From assembly GCF_019916025.1 (NCBI RefSeq), contig NZ_CP079737.1:682001-746000 (forward strand): a DNA stretch of 64,000 nt, given 5' to 3'. Each line of letters starts with the position of its first letter. The first letter of the stretch is position 1. This stretch comes from Paraclostridium bifermentans. Lineage in GTDB: Bacteria > Bacillota > Clostridia > Peptostreptococcales > Peptostreptococcaceae. The notes beneath the pieces are model-generated. The model had not been told where the DNA came from. It was given only the letters and a program-made list of their open reading frames with translations, and ran no database searches. The translations under genes and the position numbers were made by a program. Below are positions 55,001-63,612 of the stretch, in pieces.

Positions 55001-55034
55001 AGAAGGTGCTTTTAATGAAATAAAAAATACATAA
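52032..55034 (+). CDS. Secreted endo-beta-N-acetylglucosaminidase, GH85
   Basis: 1000 residues. Signal peptide to about residue 27 (GHA cleavage). GH85 domain ~30-400: SSYWYPKELLAWSPNNDKDAKFN, GVPVLGTVFFPPEDYG, and the catalytic block FDGWFINQET with Asn 206 and Glu 208 (the substrate-assisted pair). Then a beta domain (~400-590), a fibronectin-like module (~595-690), a PKD-like module (~695-780, ADFEVSSPIVSPGQSVNF), an F5/8-type CBM32 (~785-925) and a helical C-terminal tail. It cuts between the two core GlcNAc residues of N-glycans on host glycoproteins. No LPXTG, so it is released or held by binding modules. RBS AAGGGGA. Confidence 0.95.
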   Translation: MKYKKTITSTIVVLSLFGSTPIIGHALLESDQKIQEETGQPFSSYWYPKELLAWSPNNDKDAKFNIGTVPLQARTKGDIVKNSQDDEAKVISLAIANKTTSSTPSQGKADFEGYNFSYWQYIDTLVAWGGSAGEGLIVPPSADIIDSAHTNGVPVLGTVFFPPEDYGGKFEWMHEFLVKDKDGNFPMAHKLVEVAQYYNFDGWFINQETGNRGSDYINPELADLMKEFLEYLQKIKPKNMEIVWYDSMIDDGRVFWQNRLNQYNKNFLGEKGKELSDSMFLNFWWTEDRYSVVDPNNDDNRLIYNVTGNELKESGDLAKRMGRDKYDLYAGVDVQANGYNTPIKWDYLFPKNQEANTSLGLYCPSWTYDSSKTVDEFLQKESRFWVNEKGDPRSQSSEEWKGISNNIVEKSPITQLPFVTNFSMGNGEFFNVDGVQVSEKDWNHRGMMDILPTYRWIIDNNKNNLTANIDYKNAYYGGNSIGINGSLANGGTTKVKLFATDLELTNNSEVSIKYKESGGNSNIKLEFELDNGENKIINLESKKSGEWIDAKASLSQFKKSKIKEISLIIEGKESSSSYNLNLGQISVNNKNTKDKVSKIKNLKVEDFKVIDNYYGNARLTWDKSEKNISHYEIYLEHSDGHRELVGSTPTNAFYVKDIERELQLDSKTNFIVKPISNLFKSEEKNEAKITVKWPGLEAPKADFEVSSPIVSPGQSVNFKDKSLAGETVKWKIEGLNKNEELTGNEVSIKFDKPGVYSVTQIVSNPAGDTVNKKDDYIVVSSQAKDGLKNLALNKEAIANAKTNENEDAKFAFDGKLNSKWCALGESGNYIQVDLGQENIIKQLKISHAEAGGEAKSMNTSQYNIEVSNDGQSWRKIKDVSNNSSSISNDDLNYELARYIKVNINKSEQGSGGATRIYEIEALGLDTNKITVIDNKETLINFINKVNELESLYKGLGTTDENFEKILHRAKQIIEIVEVDKEEILNVQNDLEGAFNEIKNT

Positions 55035-55043
55035 AATGAAATT

Positions 55044-55072
55044 ACAAGCTGATGTAAAATACATCAGCTTGT
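55044..55072 (+). other. Hairpin after the GH85 gene
   Basis: ACAAGCTGATGTA, loop AAA, TACATCAGCTTGT: perfect 13-bp stem, not followed by T residues. Located 20 bases before the next start. Confidence 0.65.
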
Positions 55073-55091
55073 AGAATATAAAGGAGAAAAA

Positions 55092-57465
55092 ATGTTTGGG
55101 AAAATATTAGATTACAATGTAAAAAACAATATTATAAATATACAATATGAAAAAATAGAAACCAAAGTAAGTATAGTAAACTCTAATATAATAAATTTTT
55201 TCGTACCGATATTTAGAAGAAAGCAAAATTCATATGCTATAGAAAATTTAAAATTTGAAGATTGTGACTTTGAAGTGATTGAGGTAAATGACTACATACA
55301 AATCAAGACAAGTGAACTGACTGTAAACATATATGATGAATTTAAGATAGATATATATATATAATAACCTTGGAGAGTTACTATGTGAGGATTATAGATG
55401 TAAAAGAGAGCCATTTATAAAAAACTGTGCAGGAAGATTAGACATAGCAATTCAAGAAGGACATAAACCTAATGAGCATATGGACTTTAAAGTGTTTATA
55501 CCAAAGAAGCTAGAAAACGATATGTATTTTTATGGATTTGGAGAAAAAACAGGGCATTTAAATAAAAGGAATTGCCATTATTTAAATTGGAATACAGATG
55601 ATCCAAGCCCACATGGAGAAACTTACGAGAAACTATATAAATCTATACCATTTTTTATAAATCTTAAAAAAGAAAATGCTTTTGGTATTTTCTTTGATAA
55701 TACATTTGAAACTCATTTTGATCTAGGTAAGGAAAATTCAAAATATTACTATTTCGCAGCTATAGATGGAAATATAGATTACTACTTTATATATGGACCA
55801 TCAGTAAAAAATGTATTAAAAGGATATACTCACTTAACTGGAACTACACCGCTTCCTCAAATGTGGACGTTAGGATATCAGCAATGTAGATGGGCTTATT
55901 GTCCTGAAGAAAATGTTATGGAAATTTCAAAAAAATTTAGAGAAAAAGAAATTCCATGTGATTGCATATATTTAGATATAGAGTATATGAATGGATTTAG
56001 GGTATTTACATGGGATGATAAAAAATTCCCAGATCCTAAGAGAATGATAAAAAAACTGAATGAAGATGGATTTAAGCTAGTTACAATTATAGATCCAGGA
56101 GTAAAAGTTGATAAAGATTATAACATTTTTAATGAAGGACTTAAAAAAGGATATTTTGCAACAAATAAAGATGGAATTGTACATACGGGATGGGTTTGGC
56201 CAGGACACTCTGTTTTCCCAGATTTTATAAATAAAGAAGTTAGAAATTGGTGGGCAGAAAATCAAAAGATTCTAACTGATATAGGAGTTTCAGGAATTTG
56301 GAATGATATGAATGAGCCTGCAAACTTAGGGGTTGAATTACCTTTAGATTTAAAGTTTAACAATGATGGAGAAATTGTAGAACACAAAGAAGTTCATAAT
56401 GTGTATGGGCATATGATGGATAAGGCTACTTATGAAGGTATTAAAAAAAGTACAAATAAAAGACCATTCGTAGTTACTAGAGCATGTTATGCAGGTACAC
56501 AAAAGTATTCAACTGCATGGACTGGAGATAATCAAAGTACATGGGAACATTTAAGGATGAGCGTACCTATGCTTATGAATTTAGGGATTAGTGGTATGGC
56601 TTTTTGTGGAACAGATGTAGGTGGATTTGGATATGACACTACTCCAGAACTTTTAAGTAGATGGGTACAAGTTGGAACATTTACACCATTATTTAGAAAT
56701 CACACAACTATATACTCTAGAGATCAAGAGCCTTGGGCGTTTGATAAGACTACAGAAGAGATAAATAAAAAATATATCAAATTAAGATATAAATTAATTC
56801 CATATATCTATGATTTATTTAAAGAGTGTGAAGACAGTGGGCTTCCTATTATAAGACCGTTGCTACTTCATTATCAAAATGATATTGATACATATGAAAT
56901 AAACGACCAATTCATGTTTGGTGAAAAAATTATGGTAGCTCCAATTCTAGAACAAGGTAAAAAAGCTAGAATGGTATACTTACCTAAAGGAAGCAATTGG
57001 GTTGACTATTGGAATAAAAAGAAATTTAAAGGAGGGCAATATATAATAAAAGAGACTCCTTTAGATGTGTGTCCTATATATGTCAAGGAAGGCTCTATAA
57101 TACCGAATTATCCAAGTATAAACTATATAGGAGAAAAGGAAATTAATGAACTCACTTTAGATATATATCCATACGAAAGTAACTTCAAGTATACTCACTA
57201 TCAAGATAATGGGGAAGATTTCAAATACAAAGATGGAGAATATAACTTATATGAGTTTTGTATAAATTCAGGTGAGAATATAGAATTTAAAAGTTCGGTT
57301 TTAAATAATGGTTACGAAAATTCTTATAAAAGTTTAAACCTTATATTTAATGGAGTAAAAGCTGAAAATGTATATCAAGGAGATAAAAGTATAGACTTTA
57401 AAATTTTAAATGAAAATACTATTATAAAGGTTAAAAGTTTAGACTTTAGCATAAAAATAATATAA
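55092..57465 (+). pseudogene. GH31 alpha-glucosidase, frameshifted at an (AT)6 tract
   Basis: Two frames make one GH31 gene. The first (55092-55364, ATG with AAAGGAG) encodes the N-terminal beta domain and stops at a TAA at 55362-55364 in an (AT)6 run (55351-55362). The second frame continues the same protein without a gap, from NNLGELLCEDYRCKREPF (about 55363) to 57465, with DMYFYGFGEKTGHLNKRN, the GH31 barrel, nucleophile Asp in GIWNDMNEP (codon 55305+1000, i.e. 56305-56307) and RPFVVTRACYAGTQKY. Loss of two AT units or gain of one restores a protein of about 790 residues. No ribosome site precedes the ATG at 55480, so the second part is not a separate gene. It may be a dead gene, a sequencing artefact, or a phase-variable one. 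Cytoplasmic; no signal peptide. Confidence 0.82.
55351..55362 (+). repeat. (AT)6 dinucleotide tract at the GH31 frameshift
   Basis: Six AT units directly before and inside the premature TAA. Slippage by +1 or -2 units puts the two halves of GH31 in frame. Confidence 0.85.
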
Positions 57466-57503
57466 CAAATAAAGAGGTAATGAAAAATTACCTCTTTATT
57501 TAT
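57466..57503 (+). terminator. Terminator of the glycan locus
   Basis: AAATAAAGAGGTAAT, loop GAAAA, ATTACCTCTTTATTT. Confidence 0.9.
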
Positions 57504-57562
57504 TACATGATTAAATAAAGTATATTACAATTAATATTATAATAGTAAGGAGGTGAAAAAGA

Positions 57563-58081
57563 TTGGAATTAACGATAAGACCAGTTGAAGTTGAAGATTC
57601 AAAATATATAAATGAAATAAGACGAATGAAGGGCGTTATGGAAAATATGCTAGCAATAAGTAGTGAAAGGTTAGATAGAACAAAGAGGCATACTGAGAGC
57701 TTAGATTTAAATACACATATTCTCGTAGCTGAATTAAGAGAAAATGAGTGTAAAAAAGTAGTTGGAATTGTATCTTTAAATGTTAACTCATCACCGAGGT
57801 TAAGGCATAGTGGTGGATTAGGAATAAGTGTACACGCAGATTATCAAAGTATGGGAATAGGAAGAAAATTAATGGAAGAGATACTAGATTTAGCAGATAA
57901 TTGGCTTATGTTAACAAGAATTGAATTAGGTGTATACCCAGATAATAATAAAGCTATAAAGTTGTATGAAAATTTTGGTTTTAAAAAAGAAGGTATAAAA
58001 AAATACGCAGCTATAAAAAATGGAATTTATGTAGATGAAATTATAATGGGTAGATATAATGAGAAAATAATTAAAAATTAA
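57563..58081 (+). CDS. GNAT-family N-acetyltransferase
   Basis: 172 residues, TTG start with AAGGAGGTGA 7 bases upstream. GNAT core: HSGGLGISVHADYQSMGIGRKLMEEIL with the acetyl-CoA loop QSMGIG (residues ~95-100), then RIELGVYPDNNKAIKLYENFGFKKEG. Closest in shape to YhhY/PhnO-type enzymes that acetylate small amines or protein N termini. Cotranscribed with the DUF4003 gene 23 bp downstream. Confidence 0.88.
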   Translation: MELTIRPVEVEDSKYINEIRRMKGVMENMLAISSERLDRTKRHTESLDLNTHILVAELRENECKKVVGIVSLNVNSSPRLRHSGGLGISVHADYQSMGIGRKLMEEILDLADNWLMLTRIELGVYPDNNKAIKLYENFGFKKEGIKKYAAIKNGIYVDEIIMGRYNEKIIKN

Positions 58082-58104
58082 ATTAAAAAGTGTAGAGGTG
58101 ATTT

Positions 58105-59076
58105 ATGGAAAAAAGGTTAGACCTTTTGATAGACAACTATGAGTCATTGAAAAAAGTGAATGCATCATCTTGGATGGGATTAATAATACATGGATGTGCA
58201 CTTGAGTATACACTAAAAGATAAAAAAATAAATACAAATCTAGTAAACGAGAGTATGGAAATTATAAGAGAAAACACCTCTATATTCTCTGACTTTAGAG
58301 GTAAAAGTTCAATAAACACAGCAATAATACTATCATTTCAAGCAAATCCCAAGTCTAGCTTCGATGAAATTTTAAATATCCATAAAAAGTTGAAATTAAA
58401 TAAATTTTGCTCAGGAGATTGTTTAGCATTAGTATCAAATGTAATATTTGAAAATAAGGAAAAGATAAATATAGATGAGTGTATAGAAAAAATGAGATAT
58501 GTATACAGATCTATGATACAAAATCATCCATTTTCAATAAGTGTAGAAGAATACATGATAACATGTATAATTGCAATAAGTGCAAGGGACATTGAAGAGG
58601 AACTAAACAATATGGAAATAGCATATGAGTATTTAATGAAAAATGGGTTTCATAATAGTAGAACTCTTCAAAGTTTATCGCATGTTCTTTCTTTTAACAA
58701 AAACAAGGAAACACTTAATAAATGTATAGAGATAAAAAAGGAATTAGAAAAAAATAAATGCAAAATTCATGAGTTTGGATATCCGCTAATAGGCGTTATG
58801 GCACTTATAGATATAAAAGATATAAATCATCTAATAGAAGAAATTAAACATATATCATATACTTTAAAGGAGCATCAAGGGTATGGAAACTTTATCCTAG
58901 GAGAAAGATACAGAAACATGATTAGTACAGTTATTGTATTATCAAAATATATTGATGATATAGAGATTAATAGTATAATAATGGATAAAATTATATCAAA
59001 TATTAATCAAGCCATGAATATAGCTACAAATGCAGCCACAACAAGTTCAATAGTTACATATAATTCATCTACATAG
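58105..59076 (+). CDS. DUF4003 family protein
   Basis: 323 residues, all-helical and repetitive. Features that fit DUF4003 are the opening LIDNYESLKK, the SIFSDFRGKSSINTAIILSFQANPKSSF block and the final LGERYRNMISTVIV followed by AATTSSIVTYNSST, a low-complexity end seen in that family. No signal peptide. Function unknown. RBS GAGGTGA. Confidence 0.83.
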   Translation: MEKRLDLLIDNYESLKKVNASSWMGLIIHGCALEYTLKDKKINTNLVNESMEIIRENTSIFSDFRGKSSINTAIILSFQANPKSSFDEILNIHKKLKLNKFCSGDCLALVSNVIFENKEKINIDECIEKMRYVYRSMIQNHPFSISVEEYMITCIIAISARDIEEELNNMEIAYEYLMKNGFHNSRTLQSLSHVLSFNKNKETLNKCIEIKKELEKNKCKIHEFGYPLIGVMALIDIKDINHLIEEIKHISYTLKEHQGYGNFILGERYRNMISTVIVLSKYIDDIEINSIIMDKIISNINQAMNIATNAATTSSIVTYNSST

Positions 59077-59077
59077 C

Positions 59078-59140
59078 CATAAAAATAAGAAAATAAACTT
59101 AAGAGCTATAATACTTAGGTTTATTTTCTTATTTTTATGA
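59078..59140 (+). terminator. Long-stem terminator after the DUF4003 gene
   Basis: Arms 59078-59100 and 59117-59139 pair over 22 of 23 positions, with internal T tracts. Confidence 0.85.
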
Positions 59141-59268
59141 ATTTATTTTAAAACTCATAAAAGTATAAATGTGTTTTAAAGTATAAAAGATTATTTTAAA
59201 AGACAATAATAAATATGATATAATAAAGGTTACGAAAAACAGGAATTTTAAAAGGAGCGTGTACATAA

Positions 59269-60210
59269 ATGAAATGGGCAGAAATAACTATTAAAACAAC
59301 AACGGAAGCAGTTGAAGCTATAACTAATATATTATATGAACAAAATGTAGGTGGAGTATCAATAGAAGATCCTAAGGATTTTAAATTCCAAAAGAAACAT
59401 GAATATGATTGGGATTTTGTTGAAGAAGAAATATTTAACAGCGGATATGATGGAGTTATAATAAAGACTTATATAACAGAAGAAAGAGATGTATCTGATG
59501 ATATAAAATTAATAAAAGAAAAAATAGAGGGACTTAAAGAATTCGGAATAGATGTAGGAGAAGCTATAGTTGAACTTTCTCAAGTAGATGAAGAAGATTG
59601 GGCAAATGAATGGAAAAACTACTACAAACCAACTAAAATAGGTGAGAAAATAGTAGTAAAGCCAACTTGGGAAGATTATGAAGCTAACGATACTGATTTA
59701 ATAATAGAGTTAGATCCAGGAATGGCATTTGGGACGGGTACACATGAAACTACAAGTATGTGTATAAGAGAATTAGAAAAGTATGTTAAACCAGAATCTA
59801 AAGTTTTTGATATAGGTTGTGGAAGTGGGATACTTGCAATAGCAGCAGCGAAATTAGGAGCTAAAGATGTATTAGCTGTTGATTTAGATGAGGTTGCTGT
59901 AAAAGTTTCAAAAGAAAATATAGAGTTAAACAAAGTAGAAGGTAGTGTTAATGCACTTCACGGAAACTTAATGGAAGTTGTAAAGGATAAAGCAGATATA
60001 GTTGTAGCAAATATAATAGCGGATATAATAAAAATACTAGCAAAAGATATAAAACAATTTATGAAAGATGATGCTGTATTTATATCTTCAGGAATAATAC
60101 ATGCTAAAGTAGATGAAGTTAAAGAAGCTTTAACTCAAAACGGACTTGAAATAGTACATGTAGAGTCTTTAGGCGAGTGGAACGCTATAGTATCTAAAAT
60201 AGCAAAGTAG
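59269..60210 (+). CDS. prmA: Ribosomal protein L11 methyltransferase
   Basis: 313 residues. N-terminal substrate-recognition domain (~1-60, MKWAEITIKTTTEAVEAI), linker, then the SAM-binding domain with GMAFGTGTHETTSMCIREL, VFDIGCGSGILAIAAAKLGA (motif I), DLDEVAV, and VVANIIADII (motif IV). It methylates Lys residues and the N terminus of uL11. First of prmA-rsmE-mtaB, the set that usually follows dnaJ. RBS AAAAGGAG. Confidence 0.96.
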   Translation: MKWAEITIKTTTEAVEAITNILYEQNVGGVSIEDPKDFKFQKKHEYDWDFVEEEIFNSGYDGVIIKTYITEERDVSDDIKLIKEKIEGLKEFGIDVGEAIVELSQVDEEDWANEWKNYYKPTKIGEKIVVKPTWEDYEANDTDLIIELDPGMAFGTGTHETTSMCIRELEKYVKPESKVFDIGCGSGILAIAAAKLGAKDVLAVDLDEVAVKVSKENIELNKVEGSVNALHGNLMEVVKDKADIVVANIIADIIKILAKDIKQFMKDDAVFISSGIIHAKVDEVKEALTQNGLEIVHVESLGEWNAIVSKIAK

Positions 60211-60219
60211 GTGAAGTGC

Positions 60220-60972
60220 ATGGATAGATTTTTTGTAGGAAAGAAAAATATAAACCTTGAAAATAAGACATGTATTATAGAAGGTGAAGATGTAAAACAT
60301 ATTTCTAAAGTTTTAAGATGTAGAATTGGAGAAGAACTAGAAATATGTGATAATGACAATAATGAATACATATGTGAAATAACTAATATAGATAAGTCTC
60401 AAGTTGAACTTAATATAGTAGAAGTTGTAAACATAAAAAGAGAGTCTGATTTAAAAATAAAAGTATATCAAGGTCTTCCAAAAGGACCTAAGATGGAAAT
60501 GATACTTCAAAAGTTAACTGAAGTTGGAGTAGACGAGATAATTCTAGTTCAGACAAAGAGAACTGTTGTTAAAGTTGATGATAAAAAAGAAGACAAGAAA
60601 ATCGAAAGATGGGAAAGAATAATATATGAAGCTGCAAAGCAAAGTAAGCGTGGAAAAATTCCAAAATTAAGAGGAGTTTTAAGCTTTAAGGAAGCACTAG
60701 CTGATATGAAAGAAAATGACTTTAATATAGCTCCATATGAAAATGAAAGAACAAAATCGATTAAACAAGCTATAAAAGGTGTAGATATAAAAAATATAGG
60801 TATTTTCGTAGGACCAGAAGGCGGATTTGAAGATACTGAAATTAAAGCTATAGAAGAAATAGGTGGACAATCAGTGTCTCTTGGGCCTAGAATTCTAAGA
60901 ACTGAAACAGCATCGCTTGTTGCATCATCTATAGTATTATACGAATTAAGTGACTTAGGAGGAAATGATTAG
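60220..60972 (+). CDS. rsmE: 16S rRNA (uracil1498-N3)-methyltransferase
   Basis: 250 residues from ATG 60220 (TAGGTGA upstream); a GTG three codons earlier is directly after the prmA stop and lacks a site. PUA-like N-terminal domain with VKHISKVLRCRIGEE; SPOUT methyltransferase C-terminal domain with QGLPKGPKMEMILQKLTEVG, EAAKQSKRGKIP, IFVGPEGGFEDTEI and LGPRILRTETAS (trefoil knot). Confidence 0.95.
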   Translation: MDRFFVGKKNINLENKTCIIEGEDVKHISKVLRCRIGEELEICDNDNNEYICEITNIDKSQVELNIVEVVNIKRESDLKIKVYQGLPKGPKMEMILQKLTEVGVDEIILVQTKRTVVKVDDKKEDKKIERWERIIYEAAKQSKRGKIPKLRGVLSFKEALADMKENDFNIAPYENERTKSIKQAIKGVDIKNIGIFVGPEGGFEDTEIKAIEEIGGQSVSLGPRILRTETASLVASSIVLYELSDLGGND

Positions 60973-60973
60973 A

Positions 60974-62275
60974 GTGAAAAAAGTAGCTTTTTATACTTTA
61001 GGATGTAAAGTAAATCAATATGAAACAGAAGCTATGCTTGAGATGTTTAAAAAAGATGGATATACTCAAGTTGATAGCGAAGAATTTGCTGATGTTTATG
61101 TTATAAATACATGCACAGTAACACACATGAGTGATAGAAAATCACGTCAATATATAAGAAGAATGAAAAAGAAAAATCCAGATGCTATAATAGCTGTTGT
61201 TGGATGCTACTCTCAAGTTTCTCCGGAAGAAATTTTAGAGATAGAAGAAGTAAATTTAGTTATGGGAACTAATGAAAGAAGACAAATAGTTGAAGAGATA
61301 AAAAAACTAGATGCATCTAAAAAAGCTAGTACAGTTGATGATATAATGAAAGTAAGAGCTTTTGAAGAAATTGAAATAAATCAAGCTAATGGAAGAACTA
61401 GAGCATTTATGAAAATTCAAGATGGATGTGATAGATTCTGTTCTTACTGTATAATACCTTACGCAAGAGGTGGAAAGGTAAGAAGTAGAGATTTAGAGAG
61501 TGTAGTAAATGAAGCTAAGAAGTTAGCACATAATGGATACACAGAAATAGTTTTAACTGGTATACATGTTGCATCTTATGGAAAAGATGTTAGCGAAGCT
61601 GAAGTTAATTTATTAAGTGTTATAAAGGCTATAAATGAAATTGATGGAGTTAAGAGAATAAGATTAAGTTCAGTAGAGCCTATATTAATGACTGATGAAT
61701 TTATAGACACAGTTTCTAAAATGCCAAAAGTATGTCCTCATTTCCATTTATCATTACAAAGTGGATGTGATGAAACGTTAAAAAGAATGAACAGAAGATA
61801 CACTACAGAAGAATATAAGGAAATAGTTGATAAATTAAGAGATAAAATGCCTGAAGTGGCAATAACTACAGATGTAATAGTTGGATTCCCAGGAGAAACT
61901 AATGATGAATTTAATCAGACATATAAGTTTTTAAGTGATATAAAACTTTCACAAATGCATGTGTTTAAGTACTCTCCAAGAAAAGGAACACCAGCAGCAA
62001 CTATGGAAAATCAAATAGATCCTCAAATTAAGCAACTAAGAAGTGATAAATTAATATCATTAAATAAAAAGAATTTTAATGAGTTTGCAGAAAACTTTAT
62101 AGGAGAAGAGTTTGAAGTACTATTTGAACAAAATATAGAAGGCAAAAAATATGAAGGTTTAACACCTAACTATATAAGAGTAGTAGTTGAAAGTGATGAA
62201 GATATACATGGTAAGATATTAAATACTAAAATATTACATGTAAAAGATGAATATGTAGAAGGAATTTTAGTATAA
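60974..62275 (+). CDS. mtaB: tRNA t6A37 methylthiotransferase MtaB
   Basis: 433 residues from GTG 60974 (AGGAGG 11 bases upstream). An ATG at 60965 is only 2 bases from that site, so it is less likely, though possible. UPF0004 domain with YTLGCKVNQYETEAM and CTVTHMSDRKSRQ (three 4Fe-4S Cys), radical SAM motif CDRFCSYC, a TRAM-like C-terminal domain. It converts t6A to ms2t6A at position 37 of ANN-decoding tRNAs. TcdA, encoded at 3.7-4.4 kb, acts on the same base. It overlaps the end of rsmE within a few bases. Confidence 0.95.
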   Translation: MKKVAFYTLGCKVNQYETEAMLEMFKKDGYTQVDSEEFADVYVINTCTVTHMSDRKSRQYIRRMKKKNPDAIIAVVGCYSQVSPEEILEIEEVNLVMGTNERRQIVEEIKKLDASKKASTVDDIMKVRAFEEIEINQANGRTRAFMKIQDGCDRFCSYCIIPYARGGKVRSRDLESVVNEAKKLAHNGYTEIVLTGIHVASYGKDVSEAEVNLLSVIKAINEIDGVKRIRLSSVEPILMTDEFIDTVSKMPKVCPHFHLSLQSGCDETLKRMNRRYTTEEYKEIVDKLRDKMPEVAITTDVIVGFPGETNDEFNQTYKFLSDIKLSQMHVFKYSPRKGTPAATMENQIDPQIKQLRSDKLISLNKKNFNEFAENFIGEEFEVLFEQNIEGKKYEGLTPNYIRVVVESDEDIHGKILNTKILHVKDEYVEGILV

Positions 62276-62316
62276 TATGTAGAAATAATAACCCTTAACA
62301 GATAGGAGGTGTAAAT

Positions 62317-62664
62317 ATGAGCTGTATATTTTGTAAAATTATAAATGGAGAAATACCATCAAATAAAGTTTATGAAGATGATAAAGTCTTAGCTTTTAAT
62401 GATATAAATCCTGTTGCACCATTACATGTTTTAGTTATACCTAAAGAGCATTATGAATCAATAATAGACATAGGCGAAGAAAATATGGAAATAATTGCAC
62501 ACATTCATAAGGTTATTAATAAAATAGTTAAAGAAAAAGGATATGACAAAACGGGATTTAGAATAATAAATAACTGTGGAGATGATGGATGCCAAGAGGT
62601 TAAGCATATCCATTATCATGTATTAGCAGGAAAGAAATTAGATTGGTATGATGCTGAGAAGTAA
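62317..62664 (+). CDS. HIT-family nucleotide hydrolase (HinT-like)
   Basis: 115 residues. Starts CIFCKIINGEIPSNKVYEDD; the histidine triad appears as VKHIHYHVLAGK near residue 100. HinT-type phosphoramidase acting on AMP-lysine or related nucleoside phosphoramidates. RBS AGGAGGTG. Confidence 0.95.
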   Translation: MSCIFCKIINGEIPSNKVYEDDKVLAFNDINPVAPLHVLVIPKEHYESIIDIGEENMEIIAHIHKVINKIVKEKGYDKTGFRIINNCGDDGCQEVKHIHYHVLAGKKLDWYDAEK

Positions 62665-62705
62665 TATATAAATTAAACTTTTAGACGTATTATTCATAAA
62701 AATAC

Positions 62706-62734
62706 TTGAAAAAAAAATAAGATTAGTTTATAAT
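62706..62734 (+). promoter_or_regulatory. Promoter of rpsU
   Basis: TTGAAA (62706-62711), 17 bp, TATAAT (62729-62734). The leader that follows contains a small TGCATA/TATGCA palindrome and leads to GGAGGGAGGG before the start. Confidence 0.7.
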
Positions 62735-62825
62735 AAACAAAGTGTGAGGTTGTAATGCATATTATGCAGATATAATCGAGTTACAGTCCCAGCATAATTT
62801 GCGCTATCGGAGGGAGGGAAAAAGA

Positions 62826-63005
62826 ATGTCAGAAGTAAGAGTAAGAGAAAATGAAACATTAGACAGCGCCTTAAGAAGATTTAAGCGTTCATGTGCTATG
62901 TCTGGCATAATGTCTGAAGTAAGAAAAAGAGAACACTATGATAAGCCAAGCGTAAGACGTAAGAAAAAAGCTGAAGCTGCAAGAAGAAAAAACGCTAAGA
63001 AATAA
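62826..63005 (+). CDS. rpsU: Small ribosomal subunit protein bS21
   Basis: 59 residues from ATG 62826 with a long purine ribosome site GGAGGGAGGG upstream. Starts [23 protein letters not shown] and ends in a Lys/Arg-rich tail, typical of bS21. Cotranscribed with yqeY. Confidence 0.98.
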   Translation: MSEVRVRENETLDSALRRFKRSCAMSGIMSEVRKREHYDKPSVRRKKKAEAARRKNAKK

Positions 63006-63031
63006 TTTTTGTAGATAAGAGGTGAAGGGAT

Positions 63032-63475
63032 ATGTCCCTTAAAGCAAAGTTACAAGAAGACTTAAAACTTGCTATGAAAAACAAAGATACAGTAAAAAAA
63101 TCTGTTGTTACATTAATAAGAGCTGAAATCAAGCAGCGTGAAGTTGACACTAGAACAGAACTTGGTGATGACGAAATTATAGACGTAATAACAAAACAGT
63201 TAAAGCAACGTAGAGATGCAAAAACTGAATTTGCAAAAGCATCAAGAGACGATTTAGTTCAAGAGGCCGAAGCTGAGATTGAAGTATTAATGGAATACCT
63301 ACCTCGACAGCTGAGCAAAGAAGAATTAAATGAGATAGTCAAAGATACTATATCTGAAGTAGGAGCTACTTCTATGAAAGATATGGGCAAAATCATGGCA
63401 GCTATAAAGCCGAAAACAAAAGGTGTAGCTGACGGAAAAATGATAAATGAGTTAGTTAAATCTAACTTACAATAG
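63032..63475 (+). CDS. yqeY: GatB/YqeY-domain protein
   Basis: 147 residues. Helical YqeY domain related to the tRNA-binding tail of GatB: MSLKAKLQEDLKLAMKNKDTVKKSVVTLIRAEIKQREV (in part), LMEYLPRQLSKEE and the final PKTKGVADGKMINELVK block. Conserved directly downstream of rpsU in Firmicutes. Exact function unknown, possibly tRNA-related. Confidence 0.95.
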   Translation: MSLKAKLQEDLKLAMKNKDTVKKSVVTLIRAEIKQREVDTRTELGDDEIIDVITKQLKQRRDAKTEFAKASRDDLVQEAEAEIEVLMEYLPRQLSKEELNEIVKDTISEVGATSMKDMGKIMAAIKPKTKGVADGKMINELVKSNLQ

Positions 63476-63478
63476 ATA

Positions 63479-63512
63479 GAAAAACCTAGAGCGAATGCTC
63501 TAGGTTTTTTGC
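63479..63512 (+). terminator. Terminator after yqeY
   Basis: AAAAACCTAGAGC, loop GAAT, GCTCTAGGTTTTT. Confidence 0.93.
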
Positions 63513-63612
63513 TTTTTATTTATTTAACAATCTTTGTCCAAATAATTGTAATAATATTGATTACTCTTTCATATTTATAAATTAAATAGAGGATAAAGAG
63601 AGGGTGAATTCA

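Noticed and set aside
55480-57465. A complete, independent GH31 gene starting at ATG 55480
   Set aside because: Coding similarity continues upstream in the same frame to about 55363 and the ATG lacks a ribosome site. The true start is 55092 in the other frame.
22758-59268. A single integrative element or prophage
   Set aside because: No integrase, relaxase, phage gene, flanking tRNA or terminal direct repeat was seen; most genes have ordinary metabolic or transport roles.
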